DNA from: Cylicocyclus nassatus | Lineage: Eukaryota; Nematoda; Chromadorea; Rhabditida; Strongylidae | DNA length: 64,000 bases | Assembly: GCA_958299035.1 (NCBI GenBank) | Contig: CATQJL010000316.1 | Span: forward strand, 37,079,441-37,143,440 | Direction of reading: 5' to 3' | Shown: positions 10,757-22,057 of the stretch, in pieces | Numbering within the stretch: the first letter of the stretch is position 1 | Layout of the letters: every line of letters starts with the position of its first letter | Notes under the pieces: model-generated | What the model was told of the DNA's origin: nothing | The model's input: only the letters and a program-made list of their open reading frames with translations | The model's database searches: none | Made by a program: the position numbers and the translations under genes

Positions 10757-11613
10757 CTGTAAATTTCTAAAAGGCTTGCAACTCTATAGATGGATTTTTA
10801 CCAACCACAGAAAAGTGAGTTCTTGCAAAATTATTTGAAACTCGCAATTATTCAAGAAATATGGCTGTCATGGCATGTATATAATTCAAAATTTGGTCTC
10901 TTTAATGGCCAAAGAACTCGCCAATTATGCGATAGAGTCTTCTCCAAAAATAGTCTTGCACTATGAAAAAATGAGGCTCTGGATAATTTGGTGAGTGATT
11001 TCTGTAGTTTCCTTTCCAAGAAAACCGACGAATTTTGTGGGGGAAACATAGGTATTTCTGTATAAACTACTCGAAGACACAAATATTACCTCATGCGCCG
11101 ATGGCACGACCTAAGAATATTCAAGCTGTTTCGAGGAATTTATGCGTAAATAGCCTGATCGATAAGCGGCTTTTCCTAGGGTATCGATTGTGCACGAGGC
11201 AAAGCACCCTCCATAAGTATCTTGCTCATGGCTTATCTCATCTGTCGCATGTAATTCTGTTTACGCAAAAATTTTTTGTATAAATCTGAGCTCAGCTATA
11301 CTCCAAATATTTCCAGCTTCCTATATGTGCAGTCGCTGACAATTATAGGATGCTTTTCTTTTTGAAACTTCGCGTCAGAAGATTTGTTTTGTTATTATCT
11401 TTCCTTCCTCGCCATATTTTGTTTCTTTCCATTCTCAATGGTTTTCATTGTTGAATTTATGCATCACTCGGAAAAGTTCTAATGGACCGTAACCCAAATG
11501 TATGCGCTTTCAAGACTTGGCTCCAAGTATTGAGCATGATGAAAAACTAAAGCAAGCAGAAACAAAAGCATATTGATTAAACTACTATTGGATTAAAATG
11601 GACCAGCTCATTG
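10757..11613. other. Unresolved; probable upstream part of the gene ending at 10141
   Basis: A donor-like TGGTTG|gtaaaa lies on the minus strand near 10827. No other exon could be fixed. No repeat family was recognised. Confidence 0.3.
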
Positions 11614-12323
11614 TTAATAAACAGGCTTGAGCGCTTTTGAGACGTAATGTAGAATTACTGAGTATTACATGGAGCTTTTAACAATGCAAAATCTGACTCC
11701 GTACCTAATCCCGTGAATATTGTGGAAAGAATATTCTACAAAGAAATTTTATATTCATTTTTCTTGCAATGTAGAAAGAATTTTCTATTTCCTTTGACCG
11801 CACTTCTCAAATTTGTTCTACATCCTAACTATACAAATGTCGAGGTTTATACACAGGAGACAATGGAGTGATTCATTTTACCTTGTTATCCTGCCTGACC
11901 CTACTTTTCTTCATCTTGCACGCTCTATGAAGCTGAATAGATACTTCTAACCTAAGAACAGTATCAATATTGTGCTTACAAGTGCACTGTACTTACACAA
12001 AAGAATCTCTGAGGTGTTAAAAATTTTGCGAATAGCTGCAAAGCTTCTCTTTGCAAATGTGCTTCCTCCCTCTCTTCTACTCCTGACCAGATTCCGGCAC
12101 AGATCGTTAAGCAGGCTAGATTTCGTTTTCGGGCGAAAAAACAGAAAAAACACAATGGGTTAGGTATTATATTTTTCCGACGTTTCGCGAAAGCGTCAAA
12201 GTGGACTTCGTAGAATTCTGTGAAAGTCAGAGTGAACTTCGTATTGAGAAAGCCTAGAAACGGGTTCACGTCGGGCCCTGCTCCTGACCTCTGGCAAATT
12301 CTTCCGAACAAAGCGAGTGTCAA
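11614..12323 (-). CDS. Multi-exon gene of unknown function with a hAT MITE inside an exon
   Basis: Exons in transcript order: about 12323-11997 (donor TGT|gtaagt), 11932-11882 (acceptor tattcag, donor AACAAG|gtaaaa), 11735-11705 (acceptor tttgtag, donor TTAG|gtacgg) and 11657-11614 to a stop. All phases fit; introns are 64, 146 and 47 bp. The host peptide includes LTLALFGRICQRSG, VEEREEAHLQREALQLFAKF, KMKKSRVRQDNK and VSKALKPVY. No family is recognised. The 193-bp MITE plus its 8-bp duplication (201 bp) adds exactly 67 codons with no stop. The frame also stays open if the MITE and one duplication copy are removed. The MITE may be exonised, spliced out, or present only in this allele. The 5' end is unresolved. 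Confidence 0.55.
12088..12280 (-). mobile_element. hAT MITE (CAGGG..CCCTG family), copy in an exon
   Basis: The 193-bp element is bordered by the perfect 8-bp duplication CTCCTGAC (12080-12087, 12281-12288). Ends are CAGATTCCGGCAC and, inverted, CAGGGCCCGACG. It carries the family's internal GTCAAAGTGGACTTCGT segment. It belongs to the same family as copies at 24071, 29596, 35067, 40248, 43341 and 63945. Confidence 0.85.
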
Positions 12324-13650
12324 ACAGTGTTGTCTCCTGACCGCATTAACATCATAAATGCCCTTTTACTCAATTGTGCAGTCCATCTTTTTCTCTCAAA
12401 AACAAGGAGTAAGGAGAAACAGGCACAGACTCTCCGCTAAGCACTAGGTGAAAATTATAAGTTCAGGGGCAGTGCAATTTTGTGAACGGCGATTATTTAA
12501 TATAGAAGAATTTTTTAGTGTCGTTTGACAATCCGGAAACGGAGTGACTCGAACAGCTGATTCATCTGTCTTTCGAAAACGAGGGCAAAAATCTGTTTTA
12601 TGACGTCATCTTCTACCGCAGAATTCCTTCGTTTGAGCACTTCATATGCGAAAAGAAATAATACATCCTAGTTTGGCTTTCTACTGATGGCATGCCTGAA
12701 AATTCATTAGGTGTATGACGATGTCCGGAAGAAGAAACCAAGAAAGAGACGCTAGAATGAATTAACCCGACAAAAATGCATTTTCCGCACAGTGCAACAA
12801 TGTTCAGGCTCTTGCGCTCAAATTGGAGAAAGTGTGCATCTGCAAATATTGACCAAAAATGACTGCATTGGGACTATGCAATGTAGAATTGTAAAATACA
12901 GGCCAAAATTCTTTTGCTTAAATTTATTAACAAGTATCAATACATTTCCTCATTTTCACTGTGATTTTGCGATCGAACTATCATGGTCTAGAATCTCGCG
13001 CCATAGAAAAGACTCTTTGAAAAATGTCACCATGTCATCAACCCCCCCCCCCCGCTCTCCTGAACATCAGATTTTTTAGGTCAAACTTGCAATTTGAGTC
13101 CTTTTTTGACCGTTGGCTTTTCGGCCCACATTTGCATTGTGCTTCCATATAAAATCCATTGCAGTCTAGAGCAAATTGCCGAAAATCACATTTTGGTGCT
13201 ATTGCGCGCGATGTGGAGCAAAATGCCACCAAATATTATTCCTTTGATTCATGTAAAAATTTTGCACAGTTTGCTGCTGATTTGGAATGAAATTTTGTAG
13301 AAAAAAAAACCTCAAAGAAGGTAGGCACTTCAGATATTTGGTGTGAAATTTCACATATCTTATTTCTGCGCATTGCTTTTAAAGTGTGAAATCGCAAGAC
13401 AGACACAATTTTTTGCATCTACCTTTAGGCGACGTCCTCACAAAACTCGTATCATCTGAGCCATTTATCTAATGCGATTATTTGATAATGTTATTTTTCT
13501 AACAATTTTCTGTTTCTCTGTGAGGATCCTAGCTTTACTCACAAAACGTTCCATGCCTTTTCAGATCCACATTATTTATTGTCATACCTCATAGATTCGC
13601 ACTAAAATGCATCCATAACCATTGGCTGGAAGACACATTGGCGACATGAC
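12324..13650. other. Mostly intergenic; poly-C tract and a possible first exon
   Basis: A C homopolymer lies at about 13041-13053. On the minus strand ATG at 13585 opens a 14-codon frame (MTINNVDLKRHGTF) ending at TTTT|gtgagt (exon end 13543), but no downstream exon could be fixed. Nothing else is supported. Confidence 0.3.
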
Positions 13651-14910
13651 ATCCATTTATTGTCATCTTCCATTTCTCAAATCCTCAAAGCCAAAGCTGG
13701 ACGAGCGCGACAAACAATCGATCCTCGGCAGGGCGAGATTACGCGAAATTTGCATTTCCCTTCGGAGAGCGCTTGTTGCCCGGGCCCCCATAGAGCTCCA
13801 TTTACGTACATTTTATCCTCGCCAGACAGGCCTTCACTCTTTAGCATCGATTTGAGGTGCTGCTGCTGGTGGTTGTGGGTGGTGGAGGTGGCCCCAAGCC
13901 GGACACAATCTTGTCAGATCTACTTACGTATTCTTTGAGCTTGCATCGTGACGGATTGGTTAGATTGTCATAGATTAGAGCGTTATTTGTGGTTTTATGG
14001 CATTGGCTCGACTGCTTTGAGAGAGAGAATCGATTCTAGCCTTGTGTCTGCATAATTCTAGTCGAAGCTCATTGCGAAACGCCTTGTTTTTGTTGCTCAG
14101 AACTTCGCTCAGCGCCCACGTCATCTGAGTCCGAGATGAGCTGAAGGCATGGTCTATTCAGAAGCTTTTCATTTGTTTCTTTATTGATTTGCTGGAAATT
14201 TCGCCTCGGATTATCAACTTACATCAAATTAATTATTAATTTTTCCAGAGTCTCTTTACCTTGTATAACCAAAAATGCAAAATCTCACAATCTGAGGAGT
14301 CTTACAAGTTTCATTTGAGATCTGCTCGCAGTTAATGTTATTTTAGGATATGAATACTTTTGCATAAGAGTGCCATTTTCTTGGAGTTAGTGTAGGAAAC
14401 GGTAGAAGGAGGAATCTCAGGTAAAACGGGGGATAGAGGGCGGGGAGGGGGAGGGGATTTTTGAATCGCTTTACATAATACTTACTTTTGCAAGAAGGGC
14501 TCAGATTTTAGGAAGTTCATCTCGTCTTTGCAAAAAAAGATTTCGTTTGGGGACTTGGCTAAATCCGGCCTGCAATTTGAGAAAAGAATTTATTGCAACT
14601 ACCTACCCCTCAAAGAAATGTCTTTCAACGTAGACTACTGAAAATTATGCGATCCGCCTTTGAAGATGGGGGAGGGGAAAGCTCAACTGAAGCGTTCGTT
14701 TGCCAGTACCTCAAAAAATTTAATTTTGAATAGTTTCGCCTACACAAGTCTGTATGTATCTTTTCTATGGACACACAGTCATCTGATTTATACTCTCCTC
14801 TCTAAATCTATGCGTCGAGATTTTCCTGACCACGCATTCGAATTTTTCCTCCAAATCTAATAAGCGCATTCCCTTGGAAATTCGGAACAGCGGACGCGCT
14901 GAGTGTTGCG
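13651..14910. other. GC-rich patch with coding-like frames, then AT-rich sequence
   Basis: At 13700-13920 GC content rises. A minus-strand frame (HNHQQQHLKSMLKSEGLSGE) ends at ATGTAC|gtaaat. A second donor ATAC|gtaagt is at about 13926. No consistent gene model resulted. 13950-14910 shows only purine-rich runs (about 14430-14460). Confidence 0.25.
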
Positions 14911-15108
14911 TCATCGGGGATGCAACGGGGAAGCGGCTGATGGAACGGCCTTAAATGGATGCCATCTGCGTCTTTTCATTAGGCTTCCTCTGTGATCATT
15001 AACGTTTTGTTGGTTGAAATGCCGAATGAAATTATGGTTAGGCGATGGCGTGGATGCTGGCTGTAATGGCCATGCATTCGTTATTCCTTTTCCAAGTTCC
15101 TGACACAT
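14911..15108 (-). CDS. Small open reading frame, possible gene or exon
   Basis: An ATG-initiated 65-codon frame (MCQELGKGITNAWPLQPAST ... MKRRRWHPFKAVPS) has higher GC than its surroundings and balanced composition. An in-frame cag acceptor lies just after the ATG (tgtcag|GAA), so it could instead be a terminal exon. There is no signal peptide or domain. Function is unknown. Confidence 0.3.
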   Translation of the reverse strand: MCQELGKGITNAWPLQPASTPSPNHNFIRHFNQQNVNDHRGSLMKRRRWHPFKAVPSAASPLHPR

Positions 15109-15117
15109 GATGGGCAA

Positions 15118-16850
15118 ACCTAACTCTTCTCCTCCATACTTATTCCCCCCCCAAGCTTGTCAGGAAATTTTTTTGAAGTTACTTTTAGGAGTCATAGAGC
15201 TATACAAGACTTAGTTTTCTAGTTGTGAGGGATTGAAATAAATATTTAAATCTGAAAAAACTTTGTATGAGGGGTTTTCAGCACCTTGAAAATTTTAAAA
15301 AATAAAGCTACCACGTCGCTTTCTGCAAAGTTTTTGGCGCTGTCAGCCTGTCAACGATTCGGAAACGTTCCAATAAATTTTTCTGCATTTTTTCTTGGCT
15401 ACAGCTTCACGCTCTTTCATGCAAAAAAAATCCCGATCCCCCTCCCTACTCTCCCTCTACCCATCAAAATTCCTCGGATCGTCATGAACAGATATCTTGT
15501 TCTTATCGTTTGACCGCCTTAATAGTAGCAGAAAAAACTAGAGGTGGAGAAAAGCTCAAAAATTATCTTAAAAAAATGCGGTATAAGCCAAACTTCTAAC
15601 CCAAACGTTTGAATCTCTGCCCCGCCCTTTTTTGTTTGCCACGCTCCTTTTTGGTTCATTCATCCTTGTTTTGCTTGCGAACTTTCGGAAAACTACCGCG
15701 CTCACCACAAAACCTTTCTTATGTGAATTATTTTAGAACACTTCTAGGCAAAGAAAAAAAGCTCTCAACAAACCTTACTAAGTTTTTTTTGACATGTCCG
15801 TTGTTGCTTGGATACCTCTTTCGACACGAACCTTATACTCTAATGATGTCATTGTGGTTTTCATGCATGAGCTATGGGATAATTTATGATTCCCGTGAAC
15901 GGCTTTGTCCAGTTTCTGGGTTTGGACACTATTAAGTTCTGAGTTTTATAGTCATGTCTTTTACGATTGCAAAAGGACCCTGTGCTCATTTCCCTCATTT
16001 GTTTGGAAGTTGGTTACTTCAAGCGATTTGGCTGTAAAGCTCGTAGCATGGGAGAACCACATTCTGATTTATTATTTTGACAATTGTGCGTCTTTCTTTT
16101 GTACGCTCAGTTGATACCCCTAGTGTTTTGAGCTCAGAATTACCTTAGTTTTCAACATAAACAGAGGCAAAATGTCAATCATGAATTTCTAAAGGAGAAG
16201 GAATAGTTGCACTAATAAATGTGCAGTAGATCACATCGCATAATCGTGATTCTCCCAAATATCGACCATGTTTGTGTTTTCAAAAAAGTCGAATGTTGTG
16301 TTGTCACGGAATCGAATGCTGTTGTTTTCTACTCTTCTCTCCTCTCTTGGTAATACAATTTGCTTTCGAAGCATCTTAACAAAGTTTTGTCAACCACGCG
16401 CCTTTGCAACTTACATGGTGTTATGTTTTTGCGAGCTTCGCCAAGCTTGTAGTCTATGAATATTCATTGCACCGTTTATAAATTCAAAGTGGGGGAAGAT
16501 GATAGCTTTGCCAAACATAGCATACTTTATAGGTTTACATGTAGGCCTTCGCAGATCGTCTGATAAACTTTTGAAGCACAGCTTATCGAGTCATATTATT
16601 GATATATTCTCTGTAGTATTCTTTGGTGAGAAGAGGTGAAAAAGAAAAGTCGTTGGTGTTTTTCCTTAAATAAGTCCATATTTCGGAAAGCGTGCACATT
16701 GATAGAGTGCAGATAAGCTGAAAACGCTGTGGGTTTCCGCAATCAGATAATGTACTTATTTTTATACTTTTTTGTAAAATACCGTGCTTTTTGTACAGTT
16801 ACATACATACCTTTTGGAGTATAATTTTGATTATCCAAAACATTTGTTGC
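15118..16850. other. No supported gene
   Basis: Several short plus-strand frames, up to 108 codons at 15609-15935, are rich in F, L and S. They lack splice-site support and I recognise no domain. No repeats of note. Confidence 0.35.
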
Positions 16851-16852
16851 TT

Positions 16853-17258
16853 ACAGACCGTTCGCGGAATAAATCACCACAAACTCCCACAAAAGCACGT
16901 GCTCAGGTTTTGACATAGTAATTTGCGCGAAAAATAAAATGTGAAATAGCGATCTATAAACACCAGTAAAGGATGCCCTTCTTCCCTTTTTTCGGTTTGT
17001 CATAAGAGTGTCAATCAGTGAGAGACCGCATACTAGGTGCAAGACTCCACGTGAACTGATAGCTCGCACAGATTCTAATTGTAAAAATGCGCGTTTTGTG
17101 TCAGATGTCCATGCAAGTGGAAACTTATAAGTAGGATAGTAATATTTACTACCGCTTTTAGTATGTCGCAACTGTCGTTTAATTTGAAGTTTTTCCGAAT
17201 AGTTAGTGGTAGTCCTGGTCCCCACTTCCAAGCGGTACAAACGTAGCAGTAAATACAC
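16853..17258 (-). CDS. Candidate exon, possibly paralogous to the one at 22.06 kb
   Basis: A 135-codon minus-strand frame ends near CGGTCT|gtaagcaacaaa. The last ~55 bp before this donor, and the donor itself, resemble the exon at 22058-22175. Both also contain ATTGACACKCTTA further upstream. It may consist of two exons split by a short AT-rich intron between about 16960 and 16890. Function is unknown. Confidence 0.3.
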
Positions 17259-17690
17259 TTTTGCGCTTGCAGACCTAATACGACAATTGTTCTTTTAGCA
17301 CTATTCCGCCCATCTCAAGGGGGCCTTCTTTAACGCGATTGTAAGCTGGCAAACATCCAAACTTCGCGCGTATGCGCGCGCAGGCAACGCAGCGCGGAGC
17401 ATGCAGACATTACAGTATGTAATTGTGCAAGAAACAACTGTCTGCACAAGGAAGCATAATGAATTTATTGACATCATTCCTCTCAATAAAATTACGTAAC
17501 ACTGTCTCTGACGTTGAGGTTTTTTTTATACGCTGCCATCTATTCGTGACGTTCTTCCTCAGTCATTTCCGGGAATAAAATGTGATAGTTGCCTATAATG
17601 TGAACTACATTTTTAGCATGCAAACTGCTAGCGAGGAGAAAAGAGGAGATTTTCTTGCAAAAGTGCTGATTTCTCTTGAGATGATACATT

Positions 17691-17820
17691 ACCGCTCACA
17701 TTTTTTGAAAAATAGACGCGAATGTATGGACATGTATGGACAGGTACGGACATGTCCATACATGTATGGACATGTCCGTACATGTCCATACATTTCTATT
17801 TTTCAAAAAATGTGAGCGGT
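17691..17820. mobile_element. 130-bp hairpin MITE with nested perfect palindrome
   Basis: Ends are ACCGCTCACATTTTTTGAAA and its exact complement (25-bp perfect terminal inverted repeat). The centre has a perfect loop-free 36-bp palindrome at 17745-17780, built of GGACATGTCC and CATACATGTATG. A TA lies next to each end but not symmetrically. The whole element folds on itself and contains no frame. Confidence 0.7.
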
Positions 17821-19325
17821 GTATGAACAATGCTTGGCTCTTATCTCCCTGCTAAAACTGCGCAGCAAATAGAGTTCAAATGTATGTTCTCTTCAGTATA
17901 GCGGATTACTAAGTAGCATTACTATGACGTGCTCGTCAGTCATTCATGAATCAGGTAATCAACACTAGAAAGGCAGAGCGAAAAGAGAAATATCAGAAAG
18001 TACGTTTAAAATATGTCACCTTTTTGTGAATCAGTGTCACTTTGTTTCTTTCTTAGGCAGTTTCCCGACTTTCTAGTAGTTGCTTTCAAATATTCGCTGC
18101 GCAATAACGCAATTACCACCATCTTTGTGAGGATAACTCCATATTCTTTCAGAGCAGGTCTCTCTTTGCCCGAGACGGCCGCCTGTCCTTTTGAATAGCC
18201 CGGGCGAATCATTCATATTCTAGTACGGGGTCACAACAATAAGGTTTCCGCTGCTGGCTCAGTCTTAGACGCCTTCAGATTGCATTAAAAAAACCTGGAG
18301 CAAGCATATGGTGAAGTATCTCAGCTCACTCTCACTAAAAATTTGCTCTTCAATGTGTAAAGATTAATGGCTGTACCAATGTCTGGTAACGACGCACAAA
18401 AATTCTACCCTTGAGCTTCTAATCGAAATCGAAAACTAGATTCAACACCGATTGTGGAAAAAGGGTTTTCCTATAAGTTATGCTTTTCTGTGACTCATCT
18501 CCCCTAGCCATGTTCGTGATGAGCTTCAATTAATCTTCATATCTAACTGACGAGGTCGTACTGGATGGATGTAGAACTCATGAAGCATTATGAGCACTTT
18601 TTGATCTTTTGATCTAGCAGTTAGCTAAACTCTTATTGAAATCTTCGAACGTCGCCCAGTTTTTTGGAGTATCGTTTTTAAAGCTATAAGGAGTAAATCT
18701 GGGGATCCCTGCAACAATTTATCATCAAGTCCAATGTGTGTCTGCTTTGTAACACCATACCGCTGCATAGTTTATCTACATGTTGGTTACGTGAGGGTAA
18801 GAATGAGGAAAGGAGGGGGGAGGGAGAATGAAGGAAGAGAATGTTATTAAGGGAAGTGTGGCTTCGATATGAAGATTGCCTGTTTTGAGAAATTTAGAAC
18901 ATAATTGCCGGGAATTTCCGCAGTCCAATTTGTCTGAGCGTTTGTTGCTTCAAAAAGAAGAAACAATAAAGTATAAGTATATAAAGCAGCGGGGTATTAG
19001 GTGTTTGGATGCACCACACTAATGCTGAATAGCAAAATTACGGTATACAACATAATCTCAGCTGCAGGATTTCCGGGGAGTTCCGCGGGCGTCGAAGGAA
19101 ATTGGTGGCTGCAGAAAGGCATGCGTTCTTAAAAATGAGCATTCACTGCGGAAGTTCCGCAGGAGTTTTTAAGGGTTTAAAAGCGTTTTCGGCTGTAAAA
19201 AATATGCATATCTACATTTCCCTTTAGCATTCCTGTCATTTAATTCAGGCGAGAGGTTCCGCAGGATTTCTATTAGATTTCAAAAAAAATTGTTGCAAGT
19301 ATTATGCCTACGTTTCCTAAGCAAT
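17821..19325. other. No supported gene; repeated TTCCGC motif
   Basis: A plus-strand frame after ttaggcag (18055-18198) reads FPDFLVVAFKYSLRNNAITT but has no partner exon. The motif GGARTTCCGCRGG occurs four times (about 18911, 19077, 19150, 19256). A purine-rich run lies at 18805-18840. Confidence 0.3.
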
Positions 19326-19512
19326 GGCCCGTAGTAAACCCCCCATCAGTGCATCTTTCTCGACGCGGACCGGCGTTGATCTCATCACGCCTCAGTCTAG
19401 CATCCGGCGAGCCATTGATCTGGATGCGGATCGCTTCCGAGGCATCACAATCAAGTGCCTTCTTGAAAAGGGAACCACTCGAGCTGGTTTGGTCGAGCAG
19501 GTAAGGGACTGA
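19324..19512 (+). CDS. Short conserved reading frame (MARSKPPI...) in copy B
   Basis: The 62-codon frame runs MARSKPPISASFSTRTGVDL, then SSIRRAIDLDADRFRG and KCLLEKGTTRAGLVEQ, reaching CAG|gtaaggg, a strong splice-donor match at 19501. The ATG overlaps the element border. Copy A shares the frame with mainly synonymous or conservative changes over the first ~45 codons. Function is unknown. It may be a captured exon or the degenerate start of the element's own protein. Confidence 0.3.
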   Translation: MARSKPPISASFSTRTGVDLITPQSSIRRAIDLDADRFRGITIKCLLEKGTTRAGLVEQVRD

Positions 19513-20191
19513 AATTGAACGCGCGCGGCCATGGTTCGACACCGGCTAGCGCCACGTTTTTGCTGTATTGCAGGGCGTCTTTGATAGCGACCACCATCGG
19601 AAAATCGATGATGACCGCTATCAAGGATTTCGCCTAGAAAAAACATGGATGACACAAAAACGCATTTTTTGACGAAAATTTTATGGAAAATTGAAATAAC
19701 TGCAACATAAATCCAACGAAATAAATCTACAAATTCTTGCCTTGAGCAGTTTGTCAAAGAAAAAAGTCAGTAAAATCTACAAAAAAGAAAAAGAGGTTTT
19801 TTCTTTTCCTCGCCAAAATCAGCTGTTCATCGATCCTCTCCTTTTCGGGCGCGGTTGTGCAGTTTCGCGCCGGTTTTTTCTGCATTTTTTGGCAAGGCTG
19901 TGTGTATCGTAAGTTACTCAGGAGCAACTTATGTTAGATGCAGTCACCTCTTGTCTGCGTCTCCTCTTCTACACACTATTTGGATCACTCTAACATCCGT
20001 TCACGTTGAGGTGACTTGAACGTGAACTGATGTGGAAGAGTTGACTGCAGCAGGTGGACAGATCGTCAACTATCAGTTGACTTGACCATCTTATAGCACG
20101 GTAGGGTGGGCGGTCATCAGTTCACCTCACGTGCGGTGAACTGATGGGTTAAGTTGAGTTCACCTCAACTGATCGAGCTTTACTACGGGCC
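19326..20191 (+). mobile_element. GGCCCGTAGTAAA-ended DNA element, copy B
   Basis: The 866-bp element has terminal inverted repeats GGCCCGTAGTAAA and 3-bp flanks AAT (19323-19325, 20192-20194). Its last 200 bp carry four consecutive hairpins: 19993-20033 (imperfect), 20065-20081, 20115-20146 (12-bp arms CATCAGTTCACC) and 20152-20170 (7-bp arms). A longer imperfect one is at 19581-19624. The hairpin arms share GTTGA/TCAAC and GGTGAACT words, which could be repeated protein-binding sites. There is no transposase. Confidence 0.75.
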
Positions 20192-21364
20192 AATTTCTCT
20201 TCATAGAAATCGATGAATGCTCTCAAAGCTCGTCAAGCGCCTTTCTAGCTGACATTCAGTAAAATTAATGTCAGATCGCATCCTTGCTTGTCGCCGCTCT
20301 ATTCGCTAGCGCTCATTTCGCTTCGCTCAGCTGTCTGCAGCAGAGCCATCGATGATGTCATTCTGATGAGACAAACTGAGCCCCTCCGGCTACAGAATTG
20401 ATGCTGTAGCCAATAAAAAGGGGAGAAAATTCGAGAAACAAGCATTTCTATGGGTTTCTTGCGTTGCAATGACGTTATAGCACAAATTCTGGCTAGTCTT
20501 GGGGATGGGAAACATTGGACACAAAATTCTCAGTTTTTCCCAGGTTTTTTTGGGACTGGTAGTCAACTATAATTCCCCTTTTTCTAGTATGCATTCTACC
20601 TGACCAAATGTGGAAAGAAAGGAAGAAAAGAACAGAACGGTTGAACTTTTTTACAGCTGCATACCCTCGCTTTGTATTTTTTAGGGAAGGCGGAGGATTT
20701 TTGATTTTTCTCTTCATCTTGGAGATAAGCAGTCAACCACAACTTTTTTCTGCTTTAGTGAGTATAAAGGGGAAAAGGAAAGGATGAAACCAGCTGAAAC
20801 CTCTTCATAACAGCAAAATTATAGCGTAGTTTTTTTTCTGAAGCAGAGAGAGGTTTCTAGTTTTTTCTTCAATTTTTATATCTTGGACCAGTGTCCTTTA
20901 TGACTTTGTGAGGAGAAAGGCGACAAAAATTTTTGCATAAAAGGCCACGCCCCCTGGCAATTTTTTGAAATGCCATTGAGGCATTTCGCGAGCCTGCTGT
21001 TAACTTTCGCTAAAGGGGGCCTGGCGGAAGAACAAAAATTTTCAAACATTTTTTGAAAACTTTTGAAAAAGCGTTATAATTATTTACAAAGTGAAGCAAG
21101 TCCCCTGCATGATTTTATAACTATAATCTACACTCTCTAAATTACGTGATGTATATTTTGAGGGTGAGGCGATTTACGGGGGGGGGGGGGGGGGGGAGGA
21201 ATTTTATGCCATATTCATAGCTCAGCTTTTATACGTAGTTAAACGCAATCAACCCACACCCACGCAACATTAAAGAGCGTCTTCATTTCCTTCATTTCCT
21301 CCTCAATTGTTTCGAAATACATTTACTGCCTATTTCCTGCCTCCCCCCCCCCCCACCTCCCTAA
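19337..21364 (+). repeat. Direct duplication, copy 1 (about 2.03 kb)
   Basis: It is nearly identical to 24659-26698, differing mainly by small indels in homopolymers plus one insertion near 25761. It starts inside the left terminus of the copy B element, so the right-hand copy lacks that terminus. It includes about 1.17 kb of flanking sequence with long G and C homopolymers (about 21178-21196, 21343-21354). Confidence 0.9.
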
Positions 21365-21381
21365 AAACCCTTTCTAATTGA

Positions 21382-21612
21382 AGTCGAGCCAGCTCCACTA
21401 CCCTAAGAGGAGAAGACTAAGCCGAGAGCGGGGCATTCAGGGCGGTCTTCACCGCCGTCGATGTCGCCGCCAGCAGCACTCACAGCCAGAGAGTGACGTC
21501 GGCTATCGATTCAGGTCACACTCATCCTGCCCGACTTTTCCGCTAATTTTCTGCATGTCCACGTTTTCTGGGAAATTTCCAGCATTTTCGGCACTAGTGG
21601 GAATTTTTAAGG
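21382..21612 (+). CDS. Candidate exon, arginine-rich
   Basis: An open frame of 77 codons (KSSQLHYPKRRRLSRERG, then LHRRRCRRQQHSQPESD) ends at TTTAAG|gtagct. Its first half is clearly more GC-rich than the surroundings. A second possible donor (TTCAG|gtcaca, about 21512) would shorten it. It lies just past the breakpoint of the 2-kb duplication. No family is recognised. Confidence 0.3.
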
Positions 21613-21859
21613 TAGCTGTGGTCAGGCGTGAGAACGTTTGCGTTGCACTTTGCTTAGGACGAAGTGGGTGCGAGTGGGAGTGTGAATCATCTTTTTTTCT
21701 GGGTGTCCTCTTTTCTTACTTGGTGTTTTTTTGGGGGGGGGGGGGGGGGAGGGAGTTACTAATTGAACGAAAAATCAATAATATAACTGTATCGATTTTT
21801 CCCTGTAATAATCTGTACTTTTTTTTCTAATCGCTTCAGCCCATTGACGACAATGTGGA

Positions 21860-21902
21860 CACATCGTCCCTGGTAGCAATTTTTGCTACCAGGGACGATG
21901 TG
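21860..21902. other. Perfect 43-nt hairpin
   Basis: Arms CACATCGTCCCTGGTAGCAA (21860-21879) and its exact complement (21883-21902) are separated by TTT. It could be a tiny MITE relic or a structured RNA; nothing nearby decides. Confidence 0.75.
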
Positions 21903-22057
21903 GACCACCGGTGGCTCACACCTCTTGCAGAGTCATATAATTTGTAGGTCTAGTATTTTCCAGACAATAACATTTTTTTTCCAAGTTTTTGTACTCTTGG
22001 GTCCTTAGGTTCGTCGCTCAAAAATGTTTACTGTTGCTTACAGAACAACCTTGCATC

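Noticed and set aside
15609..15935. 108-codon plus-strand frame
   Set aside because: It is rich in F/L/S as expected from T-rich DNA, with no splice sites or domain.
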